From Rhodanobacter thiooxydans (GTDB lineage Bacteria; Pseudomonadota; Gammaproteobacteria; Xanthomonadales; Rhodanobacteraceae), in assembly GCF_030291135.1 (NCBI RefSeq), contig NZ_CP127409.1:496001-560000 (forward strand): 64,000 bases of DNA, in the 5' to 3' direction. Both the position numbers and the translations under genes were made by a program. Shown here one piece after another: positions 8,647-16,394 of this stretch (position 1 is its first letter; each line of letters opens with the position of its first letter). The notes under the pieces were generated by a model. It did not search any database. It saw only the letters and a list, made by a program, of their open reading frames with translations, and had not been told where the DNA came from.

Positions 8647-10005
8647 ATGGCCGACCTCAAAGAAGCCCGCGTTCCCGATATCGGCCACGCGGACGTTCCC
8701 GTCATCGAAGTGCTGGTCAAGGCCGGCGACCGGGTGGAGAAGGAACAGAGCCTGATCACGCTGGAATCGGACAAGGCGACGATGGAAGTGCCTTCGCCGT
8801 TCGCCGGCACGGTGAAGGAAATGAAGCTGAAGGTGGGCGACGAGGTGTCCGAGGGCGCGGTGATCGCGGTCATCGAGGCCGATGGCGCAGCCGCCGAAGC
8901 GGTCGCCACCAGGCCCGCCGCAGCTCCGGCCCCAGCTCCGGTCCCAGCAGCTTCCGCACCGGCACCGGCATCCGCCGCAGCCAAGCCCGCGCCGAGCGCC
9001 GGCCAAGGCGCGCAGCCGGGCCACGCGCCCGAGGGCGACGTGTCGCCGCAGGCGCGCCCGCCGATGGATGCCAGCATCGTGATGCCCGGCGACGCGCCGT
9101 ACGCCAGCCCGGCGATCCGCGCCTTCGCGCGCGAGCTCGGCGTGGACATCCAGCAGGTGAAGGGCAGCGGCCGCGGCGGCCGCATCCAGCGCGAGGACGT
9201 CAGCGCCTACGTCAAGCACGCGCTCGCTTCCGGCGCGCGTCCGGTGGCTGGCGCCAGCGCCTCGGTGGGCGGCCTGAACCTGCTGCCGTGGCCGAAGGTC
9301 GACTTCGCCAAGTTCGGCGAGATCGAGGAGAAACCGCTGTCGCGCATCCAGAAGATCTCCGGCGCGAACCTGGCGCGCAACTGGGCGATGATCCCGCACG
9401 TCACCCAGCACGAGGACGCCGACATCACCGAGATGGAGGCGTTCCGCAAGAAGCTCGGCGAGGAAAACAAGGACCTGAAAGTTTCGCCGCTGGTGTTCCA
9501 GATCAAGGCCGTGGTCGCCGCGCTGAAGCAGTTCCCGCAGTTCAACGCCTCGCTGGACGAGTCGGGCGAGAAGCTGATTCTGAAGAAGTACTTCCACATC
9601 GGCATCGCGGTGGATACGCCCGACGGCCTGGTGGTGCCGGTGATCCGCGATTGCGACAAGAAGGGCCTGCTCGACCTGGCCCGCGACCTGGCCGAGATCT
9701 CCAAGAAGGCGCGCGACAAGAAGCTCGGCCCGGCGGAGATGTCCGGCGGCTGCTTCTCGATCAGCTCGCTCGGCGGCATCGGCGGCACCTACTTCACGCC
9801 GATCGTCAACGCACCGGAAGTGGCCATCCTGGGCGTCTCCAAGTCGGTGATCAAGCCGGTGTGGAACGGCAAGGAATTCGCGCCGCGGCTGATCCTGCCG
9901 CTGTCGCTGTCGTACGACCACCGGGTGATCGACGGCGCGCTCGCCGCGCGCTTCGCCAGCTTCCTCGCCAACCAGCTCGGCGACATCCGCCGGCTGCTGC
10001 TCTGA
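8647..10005 (+). CDS. aceF: Pyruvate dehydrogenase E2, dihydrolipoamide acetyltransferase
   Basis: The 452-residue E2 moves the acetyl group from lipoate to CoA. Domains in order: one lipoyl domain (about 1-80, lipoylated Lys in [10 protein letters not shown]), an Ala/Pro-rich linker, a peripheral subunit-binding domain ([14 protein letters not shown] to [10 protein letters not shown]), and the catalytic acyltransferase domain with the active-site SYDHRVIDG near the C-terminus. E. coli AceF has three lipoyl domains, so this is the short one-domain form. ATG 8647 follows GCAGGAG. The E3 gene follows 15 bases downstream, but no E1 gene is in the window. Confidence 0.95.
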   Translation: MADLKEARVPDIGHADVPVIEVLVKAGDRVEKEQSLITLESDKATMEVPSPFAGTVKEMKLKVGDEVSEGAVIAVIEADGAAAEAVATRPAAAPAPAPVPAASAPAPASAAAKPAPSAGQGAQPGHAPEGDVSPQARPPMDASIVMPGDAPYASPAIRAFARELGVDIQQVKGSGRGGRIQREDVSAYVKHALASGARPVAGASASVGGLNLLPWPKVDFAKFGEIEEKPLSRIQKISGANLARNWAMIPHVTQHEDADITEMEAFRKKLGEENKDLKVSPLVFQIKAVVAALKQFPQFNASLDESGEKLILKKYFHIGIAVDTPDGLVVPVIRDCDKKGLLDLARDLAEISKKARDKKLGPAEMSGGCFSISSLGGIGGTYFTPIVNAPEVAILGVSKSVIKPVWNGKEFAPRLILPLSLSYDHRVIDGALAARFASFLANQLGDIRRLLL

Positions 10006-10020
10006 CCGGAGGCGATGACG

Positions 10021-11838
10021 ATGGCGAACACGATCGAGATCAAGGTTCCCGACATCGGCGGCCACGACAACGTGCCGGTGATCGAGGTGCTGGTGAAAGT
10101 CGGCGATACGGTGGCGAAGGAACAGGGCCTGGTCACGCTGGAGTCGGACAAGGCAACCATGGAGATTCCCTCCAGCGCCGCCGGCGTGATCAGGGAGTTG
10201 AAGCTGAAGGTCGGCGACGAAGTTTCCGAGGGGGCGGTGATTGCGGTGCTGGAGGTTACTGGTGAGGCTGCTGCGGCACCGGCGGAAGCCGCGGAGCCGG
10301 AAGCGCCCAAGGCCGCTGTACCGACGACGGCCGCCGTTCCGGCGGCCACCCCTCCCCAACCCTCCCCTGCCAGCAGGGGAGGGAGTGACGTGGCACCGCA
10401 GGCGGCGGCCGGCACCGGCCGCAAGGCCGACATCGAATGCAAGCTGGTCGTGCTCGGCTCCGGCCCCGGCGGCTACAGCGCCGCGTTCCGCGCCGCCGAC
10501 CTCGGCGTCGACACCGTGCTGGTGGAGCGCTATGCCAGCCTCGGCGGCGTCTGCCTCAACGTGGGCTGCATCCCATCCAAGGCGCTGCTGCATGCCGCCG
10601 CAGTGATCGACGAGGCTGCGGCGATGGGCGCGCACGGCGTCACGTTCGGCGCACCGAAAATCGACATCGACAAGCTGCGCAGCTTCAAGAGCAAGGTGGT
10701 CGGCCAGCTCACCGGCGGCCTTGCCGGCATGGCCAAGGCGCGCAAGGTGCGCACGGTCGAAGGCAGTGGTGCGTTCGTGTCGCCGCACGAAATGGAAGTC
10801 CAGACGGCCGAAGGTACGAAGCTGATCCGCTTCGAGCACGCGATCATCGCCGCCGGTTCGCAGTCGGTGAAGCTGCCGGCGTTCCCGTGGGACGACGAGC
10901 GCGTGGTGGACTCCACCGGCGCGCTGGAACTGAAGGATGTGCCGAAGAACCTGCTGGTCGTCGGCGGCGGCATCATCGGCCTGGAGATGGCCACGGTGTA
11001 TTCGGCGCTGGGCAGCGCGGTGACCGTGGTGGAATTCATGGACCAGCTGATTCCGGGCGCGGACGCCGACCTGATCAAGCCGCTGGCCAAGCGCCTGGGC
11101 GGCAAGCTCAAGGGCGTGCACCTGAAGACCAAGGTGGTCAGCGCCAAGGCCACCAAGAAGGGTATCGAGGTCGGCTATGAAGGCGACAGCATCCCCGAGA
11201 CCACGCTGTTCGACCGCGTGCTGGTTGCGGTGGGCCGCTCGCCGAACGGCGGCAAGATCGGCGCGGACAAGGCCGGCGTGGCGGTGACCGAGCGCGGCTT
11301 CATCAACGTCGACACGCAGATGCGCACCAACGTGCCGCACATCTACGCCATCGGCGACCTGGTCGGCCAGCCCATGCTGGCGCACAAGGCCACCCACGAG
11401 GCGCATGTCGCGGCGCAGGCAGTGGCCGGACAGAAGAGCCACTTCGACGCGCGTGTGATCCCGTCTGTCGCCTACACCGATCCGGAAATCGCCTGGGTCG
11501 GCGTGACCGAGCGCGAGGCGAAGGAGAAGGGCCTGAAGGTCGGCGTGGGCAAGTTCCCGTGGGCGGCGTCGGGTCGCGCGATCGGTATCGACCGCACCGA
11601 GGGTTTCACCAAGCTGATCTTCGACGAGGACACCCACCGCATCGTCGGCGCCGGCATCGTCGGCGTGCACGCCGGCGACCTGATCTCCGAACTGGCGTTG
11701 GCGATCGAGATGGGCGGCGAGGCGGCCGACATCGCGCTCACCATTCATCCGCATCCGACCCTGGGCGAGTCGGTCGGCATGGCGGCGGAAGTCTACGAAG
11801 GCACCATCACCGACCTGTACCTGCCGAAGAAGAAGTGA
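10021..11838 (+). CDS. lpd: Dihydrolipoamide dehydrogenase with N-terminal lipoyl domain (E3)
   Basis: The 605-residue flavoprotein reoxidises the lipoyl arm of E2 and passes electrons to NAD. It carries an extra N-terminal lipoyl domain (about 1-80, [10 protein letters not shown]), an Ala/Pro linker, then the E3 core: FAD-binding VLGSGPGG, redox disulphide [16 protein letters not shown]-binding [19 protein letters not shown] and catalytic HPHPTLGES near the end. The linker is partly encoded by a REP-type palindrome at 10361-10383, which keeps frame. I prefer ATG 10021 because GGAGG at 10008-10012 is eight bases away; ATG 10015 is only two bases away. It forms an operon with aceF. Confidence 0.95.
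   Translation: MANTIEIKVPDIGGHDNVPVIEVLVKVGDTVAKEQGLVTLESDKATMEIPSSAAGVIRELKLKVGDEVSEGAVIAVLEVTGEAAAAPAEAAEPEAPKAAVPTTAAVPAATPPQPSPASRGGSDVAPQAAAGTGRKADIECKLVVLGSGPGGYSAAFRAADLGVDTVLVERYASLGGVCLNVGCIPSKALLHAAAVIDEAAAMGAHGVTFGAPKIDIDKLRSFKSKVVGQLTGGLAGMAKARKVRTVEGSGAFVSPHEMEVQTAEGTKLIRFEHAIIAAGSQSVKLPAFPWDDERVVDSTGALELKDVPKNLLVVGGGIIGLEMATVYSALGSAVTVVEFMDQLIPGADADLIKPLAKRLGGKLKGVHLKTKVVSAKATKKGIEVGYEGDSIPETTLFDRVLVAVGRSPNGGKIGADKAGVAVTERGFINVDTQMRTNVPHIYAIGDLVGQPMLAHKATHEAHVAAQAVAGQKSHFDARVIPSVAYTDPEIAWVGVTEREAKEKGLKVGVGKFPWAASGRAIGIDRTEGFTKLIFDEDTHRIVGAGIVGVHAGDLISELALAIEMGGEAADIALTIHPHPTLGESVGMAAEVYEGTITDLYLPKKK
10346..10384 (+). repeat. REP-type palindrome inside the lpd coding sequence
   Basis: The core CCCTCCCCTGC / GCAGGGGAGGG (11-bp perfect arms at 10360-10370 and 10373-10383, two-base loop) is preceded by a CCACCCCTCCCCAA head. 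The same head-plus-palindrome unit occurs in gaps at 28895-29002 and in the 45.7-45.9 kb array. Here it lies in-frame within the linker between the lipoyl and E3 domains and encodes roughly [11 protein letters not shown]. It tolerates insertion because the linker is disordered. Confidence 0.8.
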
Positions 11839-11852
11839 TCCGAGTTACAGGG

Positions 11853-11881
11853 AAAAAGCCCGGAGCGATCCGGGCTTTTTT
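11853..11881 (+). terminator. Rho-independent terminator of aceF-lpd
   Basis: Fifteen bases after the lpd stop is a perfect 12-bp inverted repeat (arms 11853-11864 and 11869-11880) with loop GCGA. Its GC core AGCCCGGA/TCCGGGCT is followed by a run of T. The A-run on the 5' side makes it potentially bidirectional, but no minus-strand gene ends here. Confidence 0.92.
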
Positions 11882-12018
11882 GTGGGCGGGTTTCGGGAAG
11901 GACCCGCCCGCGTCCGTGTTCGATCCGAGGCGGCTATTGTCCGGCTCCTCCTGAACGTCGATCATGGCGACATCGCTCGCAGGTTGGCGGGCGCATTGAC
12001 CAGACAGCGAGGCATCTC

Positions 12019-12666
12019 ATGTCGAAACTTCGCGTCGCGAGCTTTGCCCTTTCCATCGATGGCTATGGCGCCGGACCGGACCAGGATCTCCAGCATCCGC
12101 TCGGCCTCGGCGGCCCCGCGCTGATGGAGTGGATCTTCCACACCCGCGCATGGTCGAAGATGCACGGCGGCGACGAGGGTGAGAAGGGCGTCGACAACGG
12201 CATGGTGGAGCAGGGCTTCGCCGGCATCGGCGCCTGGATTCTCGGGCGCAACATGTTCGGACCGGTCCGCGGTCCGTGGCCGGACGACGGCTGGAAGGGC
12301 TGGTGGGGCGACGAGCCGCCGTACCACACCCCCGTCTTCGTGCTGACGCACCATCCGCGCGCACCGCTCAGGATGGCGGGAGGCACCGAGTTCCGCTTCG
12401 TCACCGAAGGTATCCACGCCGTGCTGGAGCAGGCGACCGCTGCCGCGGGTGGCCGCGATGTCCGCCTGGGCGGCGGCGTATCCACCATCCGGCAGTATCT
12501 GCGCGCGGGCCTGGTCGACGAACTGCATCTCGCCATGCGGCCGGTCCTGCTCGGCTCCGGGGAACATCTGCTGAACGGCCTCGATCTGCCTGCTCTCGGC
12601 TACGAATGCACGGGACACGTCGCGGGCGAACGTGCCACCCATGTGTTCCTGAGCAGGCGGGCGTGA
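12019..12666 (+). CDS. Dihydrofolate reductase-like (RibD C-terminal domain) protein
   Basis: The 215-residue protein belongs to the RibD_C / DHFR-like superfamily: N-terminal SFALSIDGYGAGP, AWILGRNMFGP in the middle, VRLGGGVSTIRQYLRAGLVDELHL with the NADPH-binding glycines, and a closing PVLLGSGEHLL. Such stand-alone proteins (YwjB/YyaP type) are probable NADPH-dependent reductases with unknown substrate. They are usually not the folate enzyme, and no folate or riboflavin gene lies nearby. GAGG upstream of the ATG supports the start. It stands alone between two terminator-flanked units. Confidence 0.85.
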   Translation: MSKLRVASFALSIDGYGAGPDQDLQHPLGLGGPALMEWIFHTRAWSKMHGGDEGEKGVDNGMVEQGFAGIGAWILGRNMFGPVRGPWPDDGWKGWWGDEPPYHTPVFVLTHHPRAPLRMAGGTEFRFVTEGIHAVLEQATAAAGGRDVRLGGGVSTIRQYLRAGLVDELHLAMRPVLLGSGEHLLNGLDLPALGYECTGHVAGERATHVFLSRRA

Positions 12667-12792
12667 CCTGTCGGCCCTGCTGGCCGTGCGCCGTCGTGGG
12701 GATCGAGCGTCTGGCCGTGGCGAACGATCGGAACTGGCGATAGTGTCGACTCATTGCCGGCGCTGGAACATCCCCATCAGGACGAGGTCGAT

Positions 12793-13593
12793 ATGCCATT
12801 GAAAGTATGTCTCGCCGGTGCCACCGGTTGGGCCGGGTCCGAACTGGCGCGAGGGATTGCCGCGGCCGACGACCTCGCGCTGGTCGCCGCGGTCTCGCGC
12901 CGGCAGGCAGGGCGGTCACTGGGCGAAGTGCTGGGCGAACCGGAGCTTGCCGCGCCGGTCTTTGCCAGCGCCGCCGAGGCGCTGGCACGGCCCTGCGACG
13001 TGTTCGTCGAGTACACCCATCCGGGCAGCGCCAAGGCGAACGTCCTCGCTGCGCTGGGACACGGCGCGCATGTGGTGATCGGCACCTCGGGCCTCACCGA
13101 TGCGGATTACGCCGAGATCGATGCGCGGGCACGCGAGCGGCAGCGTGGCGTGCTGGCTTGCGGCAACTTCGCGCTCACCGCGGTGCTGCTGATCAAGTTC
13201 GCCGAGATGGCGGCCAAGCTGATCCCGCAGTGGGAGCTGATCGACTACGCCAGCGCGGGCAAGCCGGATGCGCCCAGCGGCACCGTGCGCGAACTGGCCA
13301 CGCGCATGGGCAAGGTGCGCCAGCCGCAGCTGGAGGTGCCGCTGGAGGAAACCCGCGGCCTGCGCGAGACGCGCGGCGGCACGCTGGCCGGCAGCCAGGT
13401 GCACGCGCTGCGCCTGCCGGGTTTCGTGATCGGCGCCGAGGCGATCTTCGGCATGCCCGACCAGACGCTGACGATCCGCCACAATGCCGGCAGCAGTGCG
13501 AAGCCCTATGTGGATGGTGCGTTGCTGGCGATCCGCAAGGTGTCGGGCCTGGTCGGCCTGCACCGCGGGCTGGATGCGGTGCTGGAGCTGTAG
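12793..13593 (+). CDS. DapB-like dihydrodipicolinate reductase family protein with altered active site
   Basis: The 266-residue protein has both DapB domains: an N-terminal Rossmann part (VCLAGATGWAGSELAR, FVEYTHPGS, IGTSGL, CGNFALTAVLL) and the C-terminal domain with KPDAPSGTVRELA. DapB reduces hydroxy-tetrahydrodipicolinate in lysine/DAP synthesis. The usual catalytic signature before DAPSGT contains two His (HHRHK in E. coli); here it reads YASAGK, so both are absent while the Lys remains. It may be a paralogue acting on another substrate, with the genuine dapB elsewhere. ATG 12793 has GAGG upstream. No lysine-synthesis gene is adjacent. Confidence 0.75.
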   Translation: MPLKVCLAGATGWAGSELARGIAAADDLALVAAVSRRQAGRSLGEVLGEPELAAPVFASAAEALARPCDVFVEYTHPGSAKANVLAALGHGAHVVIGTSGLTDADYAEIDARARERQRGVLACGNFALTAVLLIKFAEMAAKLIPQWELIDYASAGKPDAPSGTVRELATRMGKVRQPQLEVPLEETRGLRETRGGTLAGSQVHALRLPGFVIGAEAIFGMPDQTLTIRHNAGSSAKPYVDGALLAIRKVSGLVGLHRGLDAVLEL

Positions 13594-13669
13594 GGCACCC
13601 TGCCACACGACTGCAGGAGTGCTCGTGGCCGTGGCAGCGCCCACGTCTTGTGCGCAGGCGACTGCTGAC

Positions 13670-14149
13670 TCAGTTCGCCCGTTCTTGAGCGTGCCGTTGC
13701 CATTGCCCCAGCAGCCACGACGCGCCGAGGCAGCCGGCCAGCGCCAGCAGCCAGCGAGTGGTCGGTGCATGCGGGGTCGGCAGGATCGTGACGAACGACG
13801 GCAGCCAGGCACTGCCGTACATCGCCACCACGACGCCCGCGGCGACGGCCAGGGCGGCAGCCAGCGCCAAGGTCAGCGCGAATTCGAACGCGGTGCCGGA
13901 GGCCGCCCGCCGGGTCGGAACAGCGGCGACGCACCTGGCCAGCTGCTGCGCGAAGTCCGCCGGCAAGGCATCCGGCAACGGTTCACGCAAGGCGCGTGCG
14001 AGCAGCCGGTAGCGCCGGCCGCGCGCGTCGTCGCCGGCGGGGTCGAGCTGCAGGCGTTCGCGCCGCATCGCGCGTTCCTGCACCAGCCATTCGCGCTCGT
14101 GGGCCGGGTCGTCGAAAGGGGGGATGGGATCGTCGATATGCTGGTTCAT
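13670..14149 (-). CDS. Putative anti-sigma factor, membrane-anchored
   Basis: The 159-residue protein has a charged N-terminal region (1-65, including HEREWLVQERAMRRERLQ), a hydrophobic segment at about 88-110 and a second at about 131-147. It starts inside the stop of the ECF sigma gene (four-base ATGA overlap), the usual arrangement for a sigma factor and its membrane-bound inhibitor. It has no clear zinc-binding HxxxCxxC motif, so it is not a ZAS-type anti-sigma factor by sequence. The assignment rests on context and topology. Confidence 0.6.
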   Translation of the reverse strand: MNQHIDDPIPPFDDPAHEREWLVQERAMRRERLQLDPAGDDARGRRYRLLARALREPLPDALPADFAQQLARCVAAVPTRRAASGTAFEFALTLALAAALAVAAGVVVAMYGSAWLPSFVTILPTPHAPTTRWLLALAGCLGASWLLGQWQRHAQERAN

Positions 14150-14724
14150 GCTGCAACTCCGGTCCGCGCTTCGAGCGCGCCGCGCAGGCGCAGGCGTGAG
14201 CGGAACAAGTGGCTCTTGATGGTGCCGCTGGCCAGTCCGGTGATTCGCGCGATCTCCGGGATGCCGGTTTCTTCGAGGTAGTACAGGGTCAGCAGCGTGC
14301 GTTGCAACGGTGGCAGCTGCTCGATCGCCGCGTGCAGGTGCCGCGCGGTTTCCTCGTCGGCGCAGGCGGCTTCCAGGTCGAAGTCGTCGCCGACGTTTTC
14401 CACCAGGGCGTAGTCATCGTCACTACCGTTGTCGATGAGCGGGATGCGCTTGTGCTGCAGGTGGCGCAAGGCGATGGTGTAGGCCACGCGGCCGATCCAC
14501 GATTTCAGCGCGCTCTCGTAACGGTACTGGTGCAGGCATTGGTGCACGCGCAGGAAGGTGTCCTGGCACAGCTCGCGTGCGTCCTCGGGGTTGCGCACCA
14601 TGCGCTGGATGATGTGCCAGCAGAGTCCCTGGTACTCGCGCACGAGCCGTTCGAACGCGCCCGGCCGGTTGGCCAGCACGGCGTCGACCAGTTCGCGGTC
14701 GGGGCTGCTGCGGATGTCATCCAT
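14146..14724 (-). CDS. ECF RNA polymerase sigma factor (RpoE-like)
   Basis: The 192-residue sigma factor has region 2 (about 10-85: AFERLVREYQGLCWHIIQ, ARELCQDTFLRVHQ, ALKSWIGRVAYTIALRHL) and region 4 (about 125-180: LPPLQRTLLTLYYLEETGIPEIARITGL, GTIKSHLFRSRLRLR). It would direct RNA polymerase to stress-type promoters when its partner, encoded downstream with a four-base overlap, releases it. ATG 14724 matches the expected length; longer upstream starts add unlike residues. A divergently transcribed small membrane protein begins 122 bases away and may be its target. Confidence 0.93.
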   Translation of the reverse strand: MDDIRSSPDRELVDAVLANRPGAFERLVREYQGLCWHIIQRMVRNPEDARELCQDTFLRVHQCLHQYRYESALKSWIGRVAYTIALRHLQHKRIPLIDNGSDDDYALVENVGDDFDLEAACADEETARHLHAAIEQLPPLQRTLLTLYYLEETGIPEIARITGLASGTIKSHLFRSRLRLRGALEARTGVAA

Positions 14725-14746
14725 GAGCAAGGGATACGCGCAGACG

Positions 14747-14774
14747 GTGGACGGTTGCAAGTGGACGGCTGCAA
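14747..14774. promoter_or_regulatory. Tandem 14-bp direct repeat between divergent sigma and membrane-protein genes
   Basis: GTGGACGGTTGCAA is followed directly by GTGGACGGCTGCAA (13 of 14 identical) about 25 bases upstream of the sigma ATG and 70 bases before the divergent gene. Closely spaced direct repeats in a small divergent promoter region suggest a regulator or repeated -35 element (TGCAAC). The assignment is inference. Confidence 0.35.
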
Positions 14775-14845
14775 CCGGCGCGGCGGTGGCTGTATCTAAC
14801 TTTCCGACAGCCACCATCACCAGATCCACTCACCAGGAGAGAACC

Positions 14846-15172
14846 ATGAATTTCGGCGAATTGATCCCGATCAGCCTGTTTGTCTGCATCGCCTATTCGA
14901 TCAAGGTCTGCGTCGACGCCATGGTGCGCCGGCACATGGTCAACGCGGGCGGCTCGGAGGAGCTGGTGAACTCGCTGCTGCGCGACGAGGAGCAGCGCCG
15001 GCGCCATTCCTCGCTGCGCTGGGGCATCGTGCTGGTGGCGCTGGCGGCCGGTTTCGGGCTGATCCAGTGGTACGGCTGGCAGGAAGTCACCCCGGGCATG
15101 ATCGCCGTGCTGGCCGGCGCGACGGGCCTGGGCAACCTGGCGTTCTTCGCGATCTCGCGGCGGATCGGCTAG
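14846..15172 (+). CDS. Small two-helix membrane protein
   Basis: The 108-residue protein has an N-terminal hydrophobic helix (about 5-25), a charged middle (RRHMVNAGGSEELVNSLLRDEEQRRR) and two further hydrophobic stretches (about 56-76 and 80-100). I know no function. It is divergent from the ECF sigma gene, so a place in that sigma factor's regulon is plausible. GGAGAG before the ATG gives a good ribosome-binding site. Confidence 0.7.
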   Translation: MNFGELIPISLFVCIAYSIKVCVDAMVRRHMVNAGGSEELVNSLLRDEEQRRRHSSLRWGIVLVALAAGFGLIQWYGWQEVTPGMIAVLAGATGLGNLAFFAISRRIG

Positions 15173-15227
15173 ATTCACCGGCGGGATACCGCCGCCATGT
15201 CGGCACGCCATGAAGTGAGCCGACCGC

Positions 15228-15857
15228 ATGAACGAACAACTGCTGTTCAACCTGGTGGACCTGGCTGGCACGTTCGCGTTCGCGATCAGCGGCGCGACCG
15301 CGGCACGGCGCTGCAATCTCGACCTGTTCGGTATCCTGGCGGTCGCCTACATCACCGCCTGCGGCGGCGGCATCGCGCGCGACCTGTGCATCGGCGCGGT
15401 CCCGCCGGCGGGCCTCTCCGACTGGCGTTACCTGTTCACCGCGATGGTCGCCGCTTTGCTCACGATCGTGGCGTACCGGTGGGTGGAGCGGCTGACCTAC
15501 CCGGTGCGTCTGTTCGACGCGATGGGGCTGGGCCTGTTTGCGGTGTACGGTGCGCACAAGGCGCTGCTGTTCGGCCACAACGCTGAAGTGGCGATCCTGC
15601 TCGGCATGATCACCGCGATCGGCGGCGGCGTGGCGCGCGACGTGTTGCTGGCGCGCGTGTCGGTGGTGCTGCAGAAGGAGATCTACGCCCTGGCCGCACT
15701 GGCCGGTGCCGCGCTGGCGGTGGTCGGCGAACACCTGCACTGGCCCGTGCTGTGGGCGACCTGGTTGCCGATCCTGCTGTGCTTCGCGTTGCGCGTCCTG
15801 TCGCTGTACCTCCACTGGAACCTGCCGCGCTTCGGCCTCGGCCGCGCCGACAGCTGA
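15228..15857 (+). CDS. TRIC-type (UPF0126) membrane protein, YadS/YicG-like
   Basis: The 209-residue protein has the duplicated three-helix layout of the UPF0126/TRIC family: first repeat with FAFAISGATAARR and YITACGGGIARDL, second with FAVYGAHKALL and GMITAIGGGVARDVLL. The paired GGG(I/V)ARD motifs mark the pore kinks. Prokaryotic TRIC relatives are trimeric monovalent-cation channels; glycine uptake has also been proposed for some members. The gene ends before a shared bidirectional terminator. Confidence 0.9.
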   Translation: MNEQLLFNLVDLAGTFAFAISGATAARRCNLDLFGILAVAYITACGGGIARDLCIGAVPPAGLSDWRYLFTAMVAALLTIVAYRWVERLTYPVRLFDAMGLGLFAVYGAHKALLFGHNAEVAILLGMITAIGGGVARDVLLARVSVVLQKEIYALAALAGAALAVVGEHLHWPVLWATWLPILLCFALRVLSLYLHWNLPRFGLGRADS

Positions 15858-15910
15858 CGCCTGCCCGATGGCGTGAGCTTGCGCACGTTCGCACGACGCC
15901 TGCACAAACG

Positions 15911-15940
15911 AAGGGGCCGGATCGCACGATCCGGCCCCTT
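15911..15940. terminator. Bidirectional hairpin terminator
   Basis: A perfect 14-bp inverted repeat (arms 15911-15924 and 15927-15940, core GGGGCCGGATCG) sits between the convergent TRIC-family and His-rich peptide genes. The arms end in short AA/TT runs only, so it is a strong hairpin with weak T-tracts. Confidence 0.75.
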
Positions 15941-15955
15941 CATGACACGGGACGC

Positions 15956-16234
15956 TCAGTGGTGATGATGGTGCTTGGTGTGGCCCTTGGCTGTGTGCTT
16001 GCCCTTGTTCTTGTCGTTGGCGACCGGGCTGACGGCCTTGCCGACGTTGGTGTCGTCCGCCTTCGCCTCGTTTGCGGCGGTGGACACGGCGTCGCCGTGC
16101 GAGTCGTGGTTCATCGACGCCGACGGCGGGCTCGGCGGGGTGTGGCCACCGCCATGCTGCGGTGCCGCCAGGGCGTACGACAGCGGCAGGGCGAAGGCAG
16201 CGGCGATCAGGGCGGCGGTGATGGTCTTGGTCAT
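15956..16234 (-). CDS. Small secreted His-tailed peptide
   Basis: The 92-residue precursor has a signal peptide (about 1-23, ALPLSYALA). The mature part is hydrophilic and disordered: QHGGGHTPPSPPSASMNHD near the start, a Lys/Asp middle and a C-terminus ending HTKHHHHH. The His clusters suggest binding of divalent metal such as Ni, Zn or Cu in the periplasm. GAGG lies seven bases before ATG 16234. No family is recognised and there is no metal transporter beside it. The penta-His end is part of the native frame, not vector. Confidence 0.7.
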   Translation of the reverse strand: MTKTITAALIAAAFALPLSYALAAPQHGGGHTPPSPPSASMNHDSHGDAVSTAANEAKADDTNVGKAVSPVANDKNKGKHTAKGHTKHHHHH

Positions 16235-16394
16235 GGCGTAACCTCGGTTGGGTTGGACCATGCGGCGCATGGTGAAATCACGATAGGGCTGTGCAAGGAC
16301 GGCAGAATGAACGGCAGATATGCGCAGGAAATTGCGTGAGAACCGCGTCACGCGGGCGGCGTGCCGGCGTCGCGCCACTCGTCCGCAGATGGCG

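Noticed and set aside
8425-11754. Minus-strand extension of the ABC ATPase frame upstream through aceF and lpd
   Set aside because: ATPase homology begins at MLTIRDLSKTY (8424), where a ribosome-binding site lies; the extension is antisense to well-defined E2 and E3 domains.
15956-15975. Penta-histidine end as cloning-vector contamination
   Set aside because: The tail continues a native secreted frame with a normal signal peptide and terminator in matching genomic GC; no vector sequence is visible.
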